From: Jacaranda mimosifolia
Taxonomy: Eukaryota; Streptophyta; Magnoliopsida; Lamiales; Bignoniaceae
NCBI GenBank assembly: GCA_018894105.1
Contig: CM032131.1
Location: 2,878,501-2,942,500, forward strand
Direction of reading: 5' to 3'
Length of the DNA stretch: 64,000 bases
Below the pieces are notes generated by a model. It searched no databases, was not told the DNA's origin, and saw only the letters and a list, made by a program, of their open reading frames with translations. The position numbers and the translations under genes are program-made. Shown piece by piece: positions 11,591 through 23,500 of the stretch (its first letter is position 1; each line of letters starts with the position of its first letter).

Positions 11591-12143
11591 TTAGTCTGCT
11601 GAGTGTAGACTAAAGGCATAACAACATATTCTCTTTTATCCCTCTCATATAGATCTATAATAGTGATGTTTATCATTTTCTAGCGACTGAGTGGTGATTG
11701 AGGTGAAGCTTTTTTTGGAGTGCACCAAAAGGCTTCTGAGACTGTCTTATCCTGAAGGAAGTTTCGCTGCACCCTATACATTAGTAGGGGCAATAATTTC
11801 TTCAAGGCAAATCAGATTCTGGTGATTCAATTTGAGTTCTGTTACGATACAGAACTTTAAGATAAGTTCTCGGTTTATATGTACTGATCTTTGTATTTTT
11901 GTTCTTATATTCCAAACTGGTATGTTTGCTTTAGTTTATGTTTGTGCTAAACTGAATTGCAACTGAACAATTTGGAATATCTGTTTGCCATTTTCTGAAA
12001 TATTTATAATATTATTTTTACAAACACTGCCCCGTGATTATAAACTATTTTATAATTACTTTATGAACTGTTGTTTATAATCTGTACTTCTAACAATCTT
12101 GAAGAAATTATTTTTAGTGTTTATTTAAACTGCTTATTTGAAA

Positions 12144-12932
12144 ATGGCTTCTTCATCTGCAGGTGGTGTTGGTGCTGGTTTATTGTTGTCCTCAAAAGTG
12201 GACCTTTCTGGCTTGCCAAAAAATTTTGGGGACCAGTTTTTCAAATGTTGGCAACAGCGAATGAAAAATTGGTTCACAATGAAAGGTCTTCTTTCAGTGA
12301 TTCAAGTGACTAGACCTGAACCTACTGATACTGACCCCAAAATAGCTAAAATAGTTGAGTGGACTGAGAAAGATCAGTTAGGTCAAGGGATAATTTTGTC
12401 ATCACTATCAAATGTTCTCTTCGATGTATACATCTCAGACTCATACACCGTTAAATCATTGTGGGATGAGTTAGACCGAAAATATAATACTAAAGAGCAA
12501 GGGCTTGAGAAGTATTATGTTTCTAGGTTCATAAAGTATCAGATGGTTGAGGGAAAGTCTATAACTGAACAGACACATGAACTGATCAATCTTGAGCATG
12601 CTCTTGCTGATGCTAAGATGAAACTTCCTGAGAAATTTTTGGTCATGTCCATAGTGGATAAATTTCCCAAGTCTTGGGAAAATTTTGGAATGACACTCAA
12701 GCATCAGAAAAGGAAGTTGTCCATAGATGATCTTATGATTGCCATAAGTATTGAGGAAGAACATCAAAATCAAACTCACGAAGTTTCGATTGAGCACCTA
12801 CCTAAGGCAAATGTGGTTACTAAAAGGAAGAAAAAGTTCAATAGAATGAACCAAATGAACTCAAACTCTAAAACCATAAATAAAGGCAAAACTAAGGCCA
12901 ATAAGAAACCAAAACCAAACAAACCATGCTGA
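12144..12932 (+). pseudogene. Copia gag, truncated by a stop inside the zinc knuckle
   Basis: The open frame from the ATG at 12144 encodes 262 residues: an N-terminal capsid-like region including DLSGLPKNFGDQFFKCWQQR, WDELDRKYNT and KLSIDDLMIAISIEEEHQ, then a basic Lys/Asn-rich tail. The frame ends at a TGA (12930-12932) immediately after the first Cys of a CCHC knuckle. The rest of the knuckle, NCGQVGHWAKEC, follows in the same frame. The stop sits where a TGG Trp codon is the simplest ancestor. In life Gag forms the virus-like particle that packages the element RNA. Confidence 0.85.
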
Positions 12933-13484
12933 AATTGTGGACAGGTGGGCCATTGGGCTAAGGAGTGCCCCTCTAAGAAAGCCAAGGCTAAACCTGAGTC
13001 TACTGGGCCAGCTCTGGTCAACATGTTTGTGGGGGAACCTAGTGAAGCTAGGGCTCCAGAAACGACTGTTGATGGGTATATTTCTTTGAAACCTGAACTT
13101 CTTTCTATTTATGAACCTTTCGATTGGTTAATTGATACTGGGGCAAATGTGCACGTTTGTGCTGATAAATTGCTATTTATGTCTTACCAACTAATCGATG
13201 GAAAATCCGTAACAATAGGGAACTCAAGTGCCACCAAAGTGCTTGGGATAGGACGCGTGGACCTGAAGTTTCCTTCGGAGCGCATATTATCTCTGCTAAG
13301 GGTGCACCATGTTCCAACAATTCGTAGGAATATAATAAGTGGTTCTGTAATAGTTAGGGAAGGTTATGAACTTACTTTTAAGTACGATAAAGTTGTAATC
13401 TTGCATTATGGTTATTTGTTGGAAAGGGTTGTTTGTTTGATGGATTATTCAAAGTGCAAGTTGAAAATGTTGGTTCAAGCATAA
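12933..13484 (+). pseudogene. Copia pol: end of CCHC knuckle and aspartic protease
   Basis: Continues in the gag frame after the stop with the remaining knuckle residues. It then encodes an aspartic protease region with the active-site motif DTGA in WLIDTGANVHVCADK (Asp codon at 13134), followed by GNSSATKVLGIGRVDLKF, the flap-like and C-terminal part of Copia proteases. The frame is lost near 13430-13480, where the pre-integrase segment continues in another frame. The protease normally cleaves the Gag-Pol polyprotein. Confidence 0.8.
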
Positions 13485-14129
13485 GTAACATTGAGTATTC
13501 TGATCTTTCTTTTGTGAATATTGTTAAATGTTCCACTGTTTGGCATAGTTGTTTAGGCCATTTAAATTTTGGTTCTGTTAAATGCATGATAAACTTAAAT
13601 TTGATACCTAAACATGATATTGAAAGTGGTCACAAATGTCAAGTATGTGCTGAGGCTAAACAAGTAAGAAAACCTTATTAATCGATTGAAAGGAATTTTG
13701 AAATACTTGAGCTTGTGCATACAGATATTTGTGAGTTCAATGGAATCTTAACTAAAGATCATAAAAGATGCCTCATTACCTTTATAGATGATTGCAGTAG
13801 ATATTGTTATGTTTATCTGTTAAAACATAAAGATGAAGCACTTGAAAAGTTTATCATTTAAAAAAAATGAAGTTGAAAATCAAACTGGCAAGAAACTGAA
13901 GCGGTTAAGATCAGATAGAGGAGGAGAGTACGAGTCTAAACCCTACGATGAATATTGTCGGAACTTTGGTGTTATTCATAAAGAGACTTCTCCATACTCT
14001 CCTTCATCTAATGGGGTAGCAGAACAAAAGAATAGAACCTTTAAAGACATGATCAACAATCTGCTTTTGAATTCGAAACTGCCTAAATATATGCGGGGAG
14101 CAGCTTTGAATACGGCTTGCATATTCTGA
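13433..14129 (+). pseudogene. Copia pol: pre-integrase and integrase core
   Basis: The zinc-binding HHCC region is visible as WHSCLGHLNFGSVKCM ... HKCQVCAEAK (about 13540-13665). A TAA at 13679 interrupts the frame just after it. The core domain follows with HTDICEFNG (first catalytic Asp, near 13720), FIDDCSRYCYVYLL, a second break near 13858, then SDRGGEYES, and SNGVAEQKNRT with the catalytic Glu (near 14020). The frame stops at 14129. Integrase would insert the cDNA into host DNA; this copy cannot make a full-length enzyme. Confidence 0.82.
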
Positions 14130-15705
14130 ATAGAGTCCCTCTCAAACATAAAGAAAGCACTCCATTTGAAGTCTGGGAAGGCAGAAAACCTAGCTTAAAG
14201 TATTTTCGAGTGTAGGGTTGTCTTGCAAAAATTCTAGTCCTAGAACACAAGAGGGAAAAGCTTGGTCCTAAAACTGTTGATGCGGTCTTCTTGGGCTATG
14301 TGGAAACAAGCTATGCATTAAGATTTTTGGTAATTAAATTCAAAATCCCAGGCATAGAGGTTAACACAATAGTGGAATTTTGTGATGCCACGTCTTTTGA
14401 GGACATGTTTCCTATGAAAACTGGAATACCTCATGATGTTTCTTTAGATTCATCTCTCACATCAATGTCTATTCCTGATCATGTGGAAAAGATGTCTAAT
14501 GTGGGGTTTTTTCCAAGTAGTTCTGGTTCAACATCCATTGGAGCTGAAGAACCAAATGTACCTAGACAGAGTAAGAGAGTTAGGGTCGTCAAGGATTTTG
14601 GAAGTGATTTCATCACTTACAATATCGAGGATGATCCTGTGACCTTCAAGGATGCTATGGCCTCACCTGAAGCTAAGCATATGTAGCTATCAAAAGTGAG
14701 ATGGATTCTATTGTCTCTAATGGGACATGGGAATTAGTCGATCTGCCTCCAGGGTGTACTACGATTGGATACAAATGGATCTTTAAAAAGAAACTTAAAT
14801 CTAATGGAACCATTGATAAGTTTAAGGCCAGATTAGTTACCAAAGGCTTTAGACAAAAAGAGGGAGTAGACTTATTTGATACCTATTCCTTGATTGCTCT
14901 ATTGACTACAATCCGGGTGCTTATAGCACTGACTTCCGTATATAGTTTCCCGATTCACTAGATGGATGTGAAAATAGTCTTTCTGTATGATGATCTTGAG
15001 GAAGAAATTTATATGGATCAGCCTGAGGGATTTGTAGCTCTTGGTAACGAGCAAAAGGTCTATAAGCTTGTTAAATCCCTTTATGGATTGAAACAAGCGC
15101 CTAAGCAGTAGCATGAGAAATTTGATAAAAATATTTTATCATTTGCTTTCAGTATAAATGATAATGATAAGTGCATTTACTATAAGGTTAAAGGTAATGA
15201 TTGTATTGTAATATGCTTATATGTGGATGGCATTTTATTAATTGGTTCAACCATTGAGATTATCAATGAGACAAAGTCATACTTGAAAAGTAATTTTGAA
15301 ATAATGTGATTCTTGGACTCAAGTTGATTCGGTCAATTGAGGGTATAGTTATTTCTCAATCTCACTATGTTGAGAAGATAATTGAGAAATTTGGCTATAA
15401 GGAATGTAGAATCACTAAGACACCATATGATCCTTCTGTGGCTCTTTTCAAGAATGAAAGTGGTATTCATGTATCTCAATTGAGGTATTCTCATATTATT
15501 GGGAGCTTGCAATATCTTGCAAATGGCTCGATACCGGATATCTCATTCGTAGTTTCAAAGCTGGAGAGGTATACAAGTTGTCCCAATAGAACCCATTGGG
15601 AGGCTATGGATATGGTACTTCGGTATCTTAAGGGCACAACATCACTTGCTCTGCATTATGGTAAATTCCCTGCAATACTTGAGGGATATAGTGATCCTAG
15701 TTAGA
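14130..15705 (+). pseudogene. Copia pol: integrase tail and reverse transcriptase, YVDG at the catalytic site
   Basis: After a low-conservation linker (14291-14686) the RT region is recognisable from MDSIVSNGTWELVDLP through GYKWIFKKKLKSNGT, FKARLVTKGFRQKEGVD, YKLVKSLYGLKQAPKQ and LRYLKGT. In-frame stops occur near 14686, 14959, 15108 and 15307. The catalytic box, normally Tyr-Val-Asp-Asp in Copia elements, here reads Tyr-Val-Asp-Gly (codons 15220-15231), so the second aspartate is gone. That substitution alone should abolish polymerase activity. Confidence 0.85.
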
Positions 15706-16158
15706 TAGCCAAAAACTTCGGTAGTAATAGGTGTACATGGTATATATGTATTTACCTTGGGTGGAGGCACTGTCTCCTGGAAGTCTACTAAACAAACTTT
15801 GATAACTCGGTCTACATTTGAGGCAGAGTTATGTGCTTTGGACACAACTGGAACAGAGGCTGAGAGGCTACATGGGCTGATGGTCCAATTACCCATGGTC
15901 AGTAAGCCTTTGTCTGCAATTGTAGTGCATTTTGATAGTCAAACCACAATTGCAAAGATCGAAAGTTCAAAGTATAATGAAAAGACCAAGAGACACATCC
16001 AAGTTAGACTAAAGTCTATAAGGGAGCTTGTGTCTGATAGGATTGTGGCCATTGATTTTGTTGGATCCAAAGACAACATGGCCGATCATTTGACTAAAAG
16101 ACTTGAGCTGTCCTTATTCCAAAAATCCAGGCTGAGTATGGGATTGACAACCCATTAG
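15706..16158 (+). pseudogene. Copia pol: RNase H domain
   Basis: Starts in the frame after a stop at 15702-15704 that falls within the usual SDPS-W segment. It continues with GGGTVSWKSTKQTLITRSTFEAEL, VVHFDSQTTIAKIESSKYNEK, KRHIQVRLKSIRELV and GSKDNMADHLTKRL (given here in short pieces of the domain order), ending TTH at 16158. These are the conserved C-terminal Copia RNase H blocks, which remove RNA from the RNA:DNA hybrid during cDNA synthesis. Confidence 0.85.
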
Positions 16159-16684
16159 CGATGCACCTGCAGCGGCAACCCAACCTACCAAGTGGAGATC
16201 CTACAAGGAAGGTTCAATGTGGTATAAACAAGTTGTTGAGTGTTTCAAAGTGCACCTAAACTTGACTGATACCTTAGTATCTGAGTCTGTCCCCTGGCAT
16301 ACCTGGAAGACGCTGTTAACTGCAATAAAGTAAGAGTGCTAACTCTGAATGGGGTCAAGTCATACTGAAGCAGTGCATCCCTAGAGATGCCCAACTAAGT
16401 AAATGTAGTCGTTTGGCCGCGACTAGAGGAAAAGGGTTATTCCTTGAAAACATTCATGATACAAGATCGGGAAACATAGCCGTAACGTGTCAAACCTAAA
16501 GATCACTGCATAGCCATGTAGCTTGTTGTTACCAATGGACGCCAACACATCCAAGGGCCAAATTCAAGGCTTAGATCCATTTGTCCCTGTGGTGGCATAA
16601 GTTGGATAACTTAGGTAGTGATTCAAACCGGAAGGTACCATTACTGAAAGCAAGTTATGATAATCTTGATAGTTCAACACTATG

Positions 16685-16698
16685 GATTTGTGGGGGAT
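16685..16698 (+). promoter_or_regulatory. polypurine tract next to the 3' LTR
   Basis: GATTTGTGGGGGAT immediately precedes the 3' LTR start at 16699. A G-rich tract here is the usual primer for plus-strand cDNA synthesis. The same GTGGGGGA phrase occurs beside the LTR of the second Copia fragment at about 49920 (minus strand). The 526 bp between the RNase H stop and this tract hold no gene. Confidence 0.7.
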
Positions 16699-17575
16699 TG
16701 TTGTAATTGGCACCCATTTTATTGATATTTGGGGTTAATTACATGTTAAAGAGATGTTTTATTTCTTTGGGTTAGTGCTAATTACTGGCTAAAATCCATA
16801 GATGTTTGAAGTGTAAAGAGGGGTTTAACAAACATAAATTCTATAAATGAGATTTGTCCCACATTGCTATTGAAGATAAAGTTGTGGGGAGTTAGTGTCC
16901 CACATTGAAAATGGAACAAAAATTGTGGGAACCTTGGTAGTATAAAATGAATTGTCCCACATCGAAATAAAAGAAAGATTTGGAAAACTTTACTAATATA
17001 TATAATGTTTACCTTAGTTGTCCCATATGGAAATAACTTCAAAAGTACTCCCTTCATAGCGCTTATAAATTAGTCTAATGAGTGTAGACTAAAGGCATAA
17101 CAACATATTCTCTTTTATCCCTCTCATATAGATCTATAATAGTGATGTTTATCATTTTCTAGCGACTGAGTGGTGATCGAGGTGAAGCTTTTTTTGGAGT
17201 ACACCAAAAGGTTTCTGAGACTGTCTTATCCTGAAGGAAGTTTTGCTGCACCCTGTGCACTAGTAGGGGCGATAATTTCTTCAAGGCAAATTAGATTCTG
17301 GTGATTCAGTCTGAGTTATGTTACGATACAGAACTTTGAGATAAGTTCTTGGTTTATATATACTGATCTTTGTATTTTTGTTCTTATATTCCAAACTGGT
17401 ATGTTTGCTTTGGTTTATGTTTGTGCTAAACTGAATTGCAACTGAACAATTTTGGAATATTTGTTAGCCGTTTTCTGAAATATTTATAATATTATTTTTA
17501 CAAACACTGCCCCATTATTATAAATTATTTTATAATTACTTTATAAACTGTTGTTTATAATCTGTACTTCCAACA
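16699..17575 (+). repeat. 3' LTR of the Copia element
   Basis: 877 bp, near 94% identical to the 5' LTR by eye. It retains all three USE/TATA modules: USE-like motifs at 16897-16907, 16954-16964 (perfect) and 17020-17030, with TATA boxes starting at 16941, 16997 and 17064. The gaps are 33, 32 and 33 bp. Ends in CCAACA followed by CTTT. Confidence 0.93.
16897..17069 (+). promoter_or_regulatory. three USE/TATA modules (3' LTR copy)
   Basis: Same architecture as in the 5' LTR. The perfect USE (GTCCCACATCG, 16954-16964) has lost one base in the spacer, giving 32 bp to TATATATAA. In this position the modules would drive transcription outward into the flanking DNA at 17.6 kb if active. Confidence 0.5.
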
Positions 17576-17879
17576 CTTTTTAATTAGATGAGATTTGTTC
17601 CCCATATGTATATTTTCATTCAGTAGAGAATTTATTCTAGAATATGGATATTTTTAATTAGGTAAATAGAAAATTTATTTTGAAGTATTGGGTTTTTCAA
17701 TTCGATCAAAACAATTGAATATTAAGTTGGTTGAATATTCTAAATATTTAGGTTGGATTCAAATTATAATTTGACCCATTAACACACATATAAAATCTAA
17801 TGCTCTATAAAAAAAATATAGACAGACAAAAATAATCGATTTAGTTTTTAACTAAAGTTTGATACATTGACAAGCCTTT

Positions 17880-19620
17880 AATTCACATGCATAAGAGAAT
17901 CTCAAAAAAAAAAAAAAAAAAAAAAATCTCGTGCTACTAATTCGAAATCAATAAAGATAGGTCAAAAAAATACTTTGGATTATATTTTTTTATTTGGCAC
18001 AAAATACTATAAAATTTTCTTAATGCCTTTTTCTATAATTAAAAGAAAAAAATAATAAGATGAAAAAAAATTATTAGTGTATTGATTAAAGATCTTAAAT
18101 AGTTTAATTTGGTTCTTATTAAATTTCAACCGTATCAAAAATCCAATTTATTGTTGAATCCCATTCCAAAAAGATTTTTTCTATGTTAGCGTCATACATC
18201 AAAATCAATAAAGATAGGAATATATAAAAATTATGGTTAAGGAAAAATGAAGTTTCTAAATTATAAAAGATATAATAATTTAATTAACTAAAAAAAAAGA
18301 TATTATTAACTTGAGATCATTAAAATGCTATTCTCTATGTAAAATCATATTTATATTATATCTTGTATTGCCTTTCTTTAAAAAAATATACTTTCCATTT
18401 AATAGTCTTCCTTTTAGCACTAATTATATATTTATAGATCTATCCATTAAATTCAATGAGAAAATACAATTTATCTTTTATTAAGTTGGATAAATTACAT
18501 GGTTAGATTTTGTTAAATAAATTTTTTTCTTTAAAAATAAAATTTAAAAATCCCAAAATAATATATTAATACCACAACTAATACAATTTAAATTATTTTC
18601 GTTGATGATGCTTTAGTCAAAACATAACATTTCAAATTACTATTATGAAAACTTTATTAATGTCATTCTATATAAAATAAAGTATAATCATATTAAAATA
18701 TTTACTATTATTGGTTAAAAATCTTAAATAGTTGGGTTGGAATTTAATTAAGGTCCCATTATGTTTATATTTAATTCATAAACGAATCCAGTTTTGGAAG
18801 AAGAAAATATATATATTCTTTCTTAGGTGTGCCCATTAAAATTGATATAGATTAGATGATGAAGAATGGTTTTCTTTCTTAGGTGCACTATTTCGTAATC
18901 GATTAAAATAAGATCATAAAATATTTTTAGTTGTCTTTTCTATTTTTCAGAAAAAATATTATCATAAAAGTTTTATCAACGTCATTTTTTACTAGAAAAA
19001 ATAGTTGGAAAAAAATATTTACTAGTACATTAGTCAAAGATCTTAATAGTCGGATCCGATTCTAATTAAACTTTGACTCAATCAAGTTCCAATTTATAAT
19101 AGAAATCCACCTTGAAAAGATCGTTTTTCTTTCTTTGGCACCATTTCAAAATTGATAAACATCATAAAATTATTATTAGTTATTTTTTTCCATTTGTAAC
19201 AAAAATATTATCTTAGGAAGTTTATTAATAATATTCTCTATTTAAAAAAATTATAGGCAGATAAAAATATTTACTAGTACATTAGTTAAAGTTTATAAAT
19301 GCTAATGTCTGATTCTAATTAAAATCCGACCCCATCAAAGTTCAGTTCATAACCGAACTCCACTATGAAAATAATATTTTTCCTTTGTAGGTGCGCCAAT
19401 TCACAATTGATAAAGATAGGATAATAAAATTATTTTTAGTCTTTTTCATTTGACACAAAAATATTATCATAATAACTTTATTAATGCCATGCAATATAAA
19501 TAATAAAAAAATATATTTAAAAAAATGATTAATTAATACATAAAAAAATATCATTGTATTAATTAAAGGTCCTATATAATCAGATAGAATTCTAATAAAA
19601 TTCCTCTCCATGGAAAATCA
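17880..19620 (+). repeat. degenerate tandem array, ~250-310-bp unit
   Basis: Recurring blocks in the same order: 'TTAGTCAAAGATCTTAA-TAGT', 'CTAATTAAA-TTCGACCC', a Cys-free 'GTGCACCAATTC-AAAATTGATAAAGATAGG' block and 'ATCATAAAA-TTATTTTTAGT'. The first block starts near 18075, 18712, 19022, 19275 and 19555, which suggests five to six copies with spacing of about 250-310 bp (one interval is double). The array is AT-rich, without coding capacity. It could be an old satellite-like expansion or the interior of a decayed element. Confidence 0.55.
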
Positions 19621-20540
19621 TACAAATACCTCACCTGTCCTCCAATAACTAAATATTATAGATATACTATTTAATTTATATTTAAATCAAATCAAATAGG
19701 ATTTTTATTTTCTCGAATCATAAAGTCAAATCGAATAAATTAAATATCCGACAATCAAAATTTGGATTCAAATGTCATCAAATTACTTTTACTTATTATT
19801 TTGTATTTATCAAAATTATAACTCATATTATTAAGTATCAAAAGCCTTCGTAGTTATTATAATAAAATAACACTATGTGAACCTAATAGTACCAATGTAC
19901 CGGAACATGTAGTGGGTATGCAAAAATAATTTATTAAATATAAAAAATAAGCATGTGGAGTCCAATATTAATTATAGAAATTAACTAATAAAAATAAATT
20001 ATTTAAAAGAATATTAAAATATAAATATTGATTGTTATTAGCCAATTTATTTGTACAAAATACTAAATGATATAGCTAAACTTTTGAATTGAACTCAGAA
20101 TGTCATTTGAGAATAAAATCCTACATTTTTCCTAAAATAGCTTATAAATGTAACATTTAAGTGTATAATTATATCATACATAACTAGGGAAAATCATATT
20201 TTTAGTTCCTTAACTATGGTCAAATCCCAATTGAATCCCATTAATTTCAAAAGTATCACATTGAGTTTTGTAATTAAATTCTTTTCTCACATTTTGTCCC
20301 ACCTCCCCCTTCTGTTAATTAGTTTATGGAAAAGGCACCTGTAGAATATGTGTACTGTTAGCAACTGGGTTTTTGGAGAGAAAATTGGCCTGATACTAAT
20401 CATTTTTTCATTTTGGAGGGAAAATCAACTATAAAAGAAAAAAAATGGGAAAAGGGAGGGGGGGGGAATTGGGGAAATTATCATAATTTTTTTAATAATT
20501 TCATAATTTAAAATTTAAAATAATCTAAATTATACGAAAT

Positions 20541-23500
20541 TATAACAACACATCGATGAGGTGTCTGCTCGGCTTGAAGTGCTACTCAGGCCATCACACA
20601 AGCTTTTCTGTATAACAAACCTTTCAAACCCAAAGTATTTAATTTCTACATCAATATAGAATTTCCGCAATCAAAAAAATTTCAACAATTAGCTTGAATG
20701 GGATATCAGGATCACACTTAGCAGTGTCAACACCTATCAATCTTATTTATATTAGTAACTAAACAGATTATGATGTGTGTTTATACATTCATTAAAGTTA
20801 TTATCTCATATATCACGTGGTCTAGGCTCTCACCTTCACTTGTTCTTACTTGGGGTATAGAACATAAAGAATAATACCAGAGATGTAAGTTCAAATGACT
20901 TAGTGAGTTGGGGAGCTAATGAATGACTTAGATGTGCTCTCATGTTGATCATAAGCCAAAAGAGAAACAGTTATTTTCACTTATTCTCTTCATTCAAGAA
21001 GGAAGTACCTTATCCCAAAATGGGGAACAAAGATACATGTACGTTATTTCTTATCAAAAATATTATTTCTAAGTCTTAAGTGATCCATCTCAACACCATC
21101 TCATACCAGTGAGGAGACTTCACAAAATTCAATGCCTTTTTCAGGAAAGTTGTTAAACTTCAAGAGAGACAAAATGATCGACAAGGTTTTCAGACAATTA
21201 ATTGATTTTCGTAAAATGTTCAAGTTCCAAAATTTAGATATCAAAATGTATCAGTCAATTTCGCAAAACGCTATTGGCGGTTCTTGGACCTTGTCCCTCT
21301 ATTTTTGAAAATACGGAGATCCTTATCCCTCTAAATTTCGGCTGATCAGCTTGGACAATCAGTCAATGGCTTGATCGATTGCATGCCTGTCTAATACTCA
21401 CACAGCTAACCTCCAACTAACGTGAGGCAGGACTCCCCCAAGGGATGTACTAGTTGAAAGTTTCTAACCACTGGCTTGATTCCATCCAGCATACTTTCAA
21501 ATCTAGCCCTAAGCCCAAATTCTTGTTTCCTCTAAGGTGTCCCTCTAGGGTGTTATTATAATCAAAAGTGTCCAACAGTATTTTCAATTCAATTATTGCT
21601 TCGCCATGCAAATTGAACAGTTGGTTAGTTCATATTGTTTTCATTTCGGAATTAGTATTCATTAATCAATACAGTAATCATGGTGGCGATAGGAAAGCAT
21701 AGTTCAAAATATTCATCACATTTTGTAACACAATCGCCAATCTCTTGGTAACACAATATAAATCAGTGTGTAAAACATTATATAACAAGCAATGTAAAGT
21801 TGGAGATGTGTGGACTAGATTCGTAATTCTTTTGCTTTTCACAACTCATATGAAAGTAAATCAGTTTAGTATACTGTTAAGAAATTCAATAATTTAAAGC
21901 ATTTCAGGAACTCAACAGTAATGGCTCGAATATCATAAAACTGAGAAGAATAATCCAGCCAGACTTTCAAAAATGATTCAAGGGCTTGAGAATAATGTAG
22001 AGTGGAGCAAATAATAGGTTCCTCAATCTCAACATAGAAAGATTCAAGCAGCAATAACATATTTACTAGCATATATTTTTTTTCCCTAACAAGAAAATAT
22101 CGTATTATCGAGTATATCTCACCTGGTATATGCAAAGGAGTCCTTAGCTATGGCACACTATTCAGGATAATCCCTAAGCTGAGATGTCACTCTGATTCAG
22201 ACTTAAATCTAACCCATAAGACAATCAATGTGCCCATAAGAAAATTTTCAAAATTCATCAGCGACAGCAACATGCTTCAACTTAATAGATTACAACAAAA
22301 GTACTATATACATGCCACAAGGTGTCCCATAACATTCAACACAATATATACATACCACAGATCTTGAATTCAAACTTAACATATCACAACATCTCTAAGT
22401 CAAAGCATAATGATCAAGTGAACCTAAAAGCCCATAAAATCACCTAATCTATTCAAACTAGATTCTCTAGTCCAAGCTATAAGCTCATGCCTTTCCTTTT
22501 CTCCTATCTAGGAAATCAAGAATAACATAAAAGGGTGAGTCATAAGGACTCAGTGAAGGATAGTACAAAACAAACACGTAGATCTATCGAAGAAACAGTA
22601 ATTCAACATAATATTAACTGGCATGATAACACAAGGAAAACAGGAATATGCCAGAACATAGATATTATTAGATTCCAAGCTACAAGTAGGTACTAGATCG
22701 AGAGCAGTTACTGTTGACTCGAACGGCCCAGAGTCATCTCAATAGATTCAGTTTGGGAGAAATTGTTGTCAGCTCATTTGGCCCGGACATTAGCCAACTT
22801 AAACTAGGAAAACCACACATCCTTATTGCTCCTTGATCAGAGTACAATCAGGAGCAAACAAACCCAAGCACAATATGCAATCCAACGGATCATAACATAA
22901 CATGCATATCAGATTTTCCTTATTCCATCCAAACTAAACATACCCAAGCATGACATCTTAGTACATGGCAAATGCCTAGTAGTATCCCTAGCACATCGCT
23001 GATGCCCAGGAGATCCCTGGCACATTGCTGAACTTCGGAGTATCCCTAGCATATCGCTGATAACTAGGAGTATCCCTAGCATATTGCTGACACCTAAGAG
23101 TATCCCTAGTGTGTCCCATATACCCAAGCATTCTGCTAGGATCGGCACTCAGCCCAACAAATCTCTATACATATATCATCAATCAACAAACGAATTGCTA
23201 ACAATGCCACACAATATTGAACCAGATAAATCAAATGTGCCTGCAGGGAAACAATTAACAATCTAAATGGTACAATTCTGCTGATAAGGAAAATCAATGA
23301 CTTTCAGAACAAACTCGGATAAGCCGACACGGCCAAACATGTGATAAGCAGAACGAATCCAACTGAACAATATCAGACAAGATAATCGAAAAGTTCTTGG
23401 CACCAGAACAGAAATAATAAACTCTTGCCAGAGGCCAAATCAAAGAAGCAACACTCACAGGGGTTTACGACGCAATCAATAGATAACAAACAACAATTCG

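Larger units (their letters stand above)
11219..12095 (+). repeat. 5' LTR of the Copia element
   Basis: 877 bp, same length as its 3' partner. It contains four GTCCCACAT-like motifs between 11376 and 11551, three of which precede TATA boxes at a fixed distance (listed separately). The 3' end reads TAACA where the 3' LTR keeps CAACA. The sequence directly after it (from 12096) does not obviously resemble the initiator-Met tRNA primer-binding site common in Copia elements; the primer was not identified. Confidence 0.93.
11219..17575 (+). mobile_element. Ty1/Copia LTR retrotransposon, structurally complete, coding-dead
   Basis: A 6,357-bp element with two 877-bp LTRs, both starting TGTTGTAATTGG and ending in (T/C)AACA, so the ends form a TGTTG...CAACA inverted pair. 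A short direct repeat CTTT flanks it (11215-11218 and 17576-17579); a 5-bp duplication cannot be fixed because it overlaps LTR bases. Internal order is gag, protease, integrase, reverse transcriptase, RNase H, the Copia arrangement, followed by a purine-rich tract before the 3' LTR. All coding parts carry stops or frameshifts. Comparing the LTRs by eye I count about 50 differences (near 6%), mostly transitions, so insertion was not recent, perhaps a few million years ago under usual plant rates. Confidence 0.95.
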
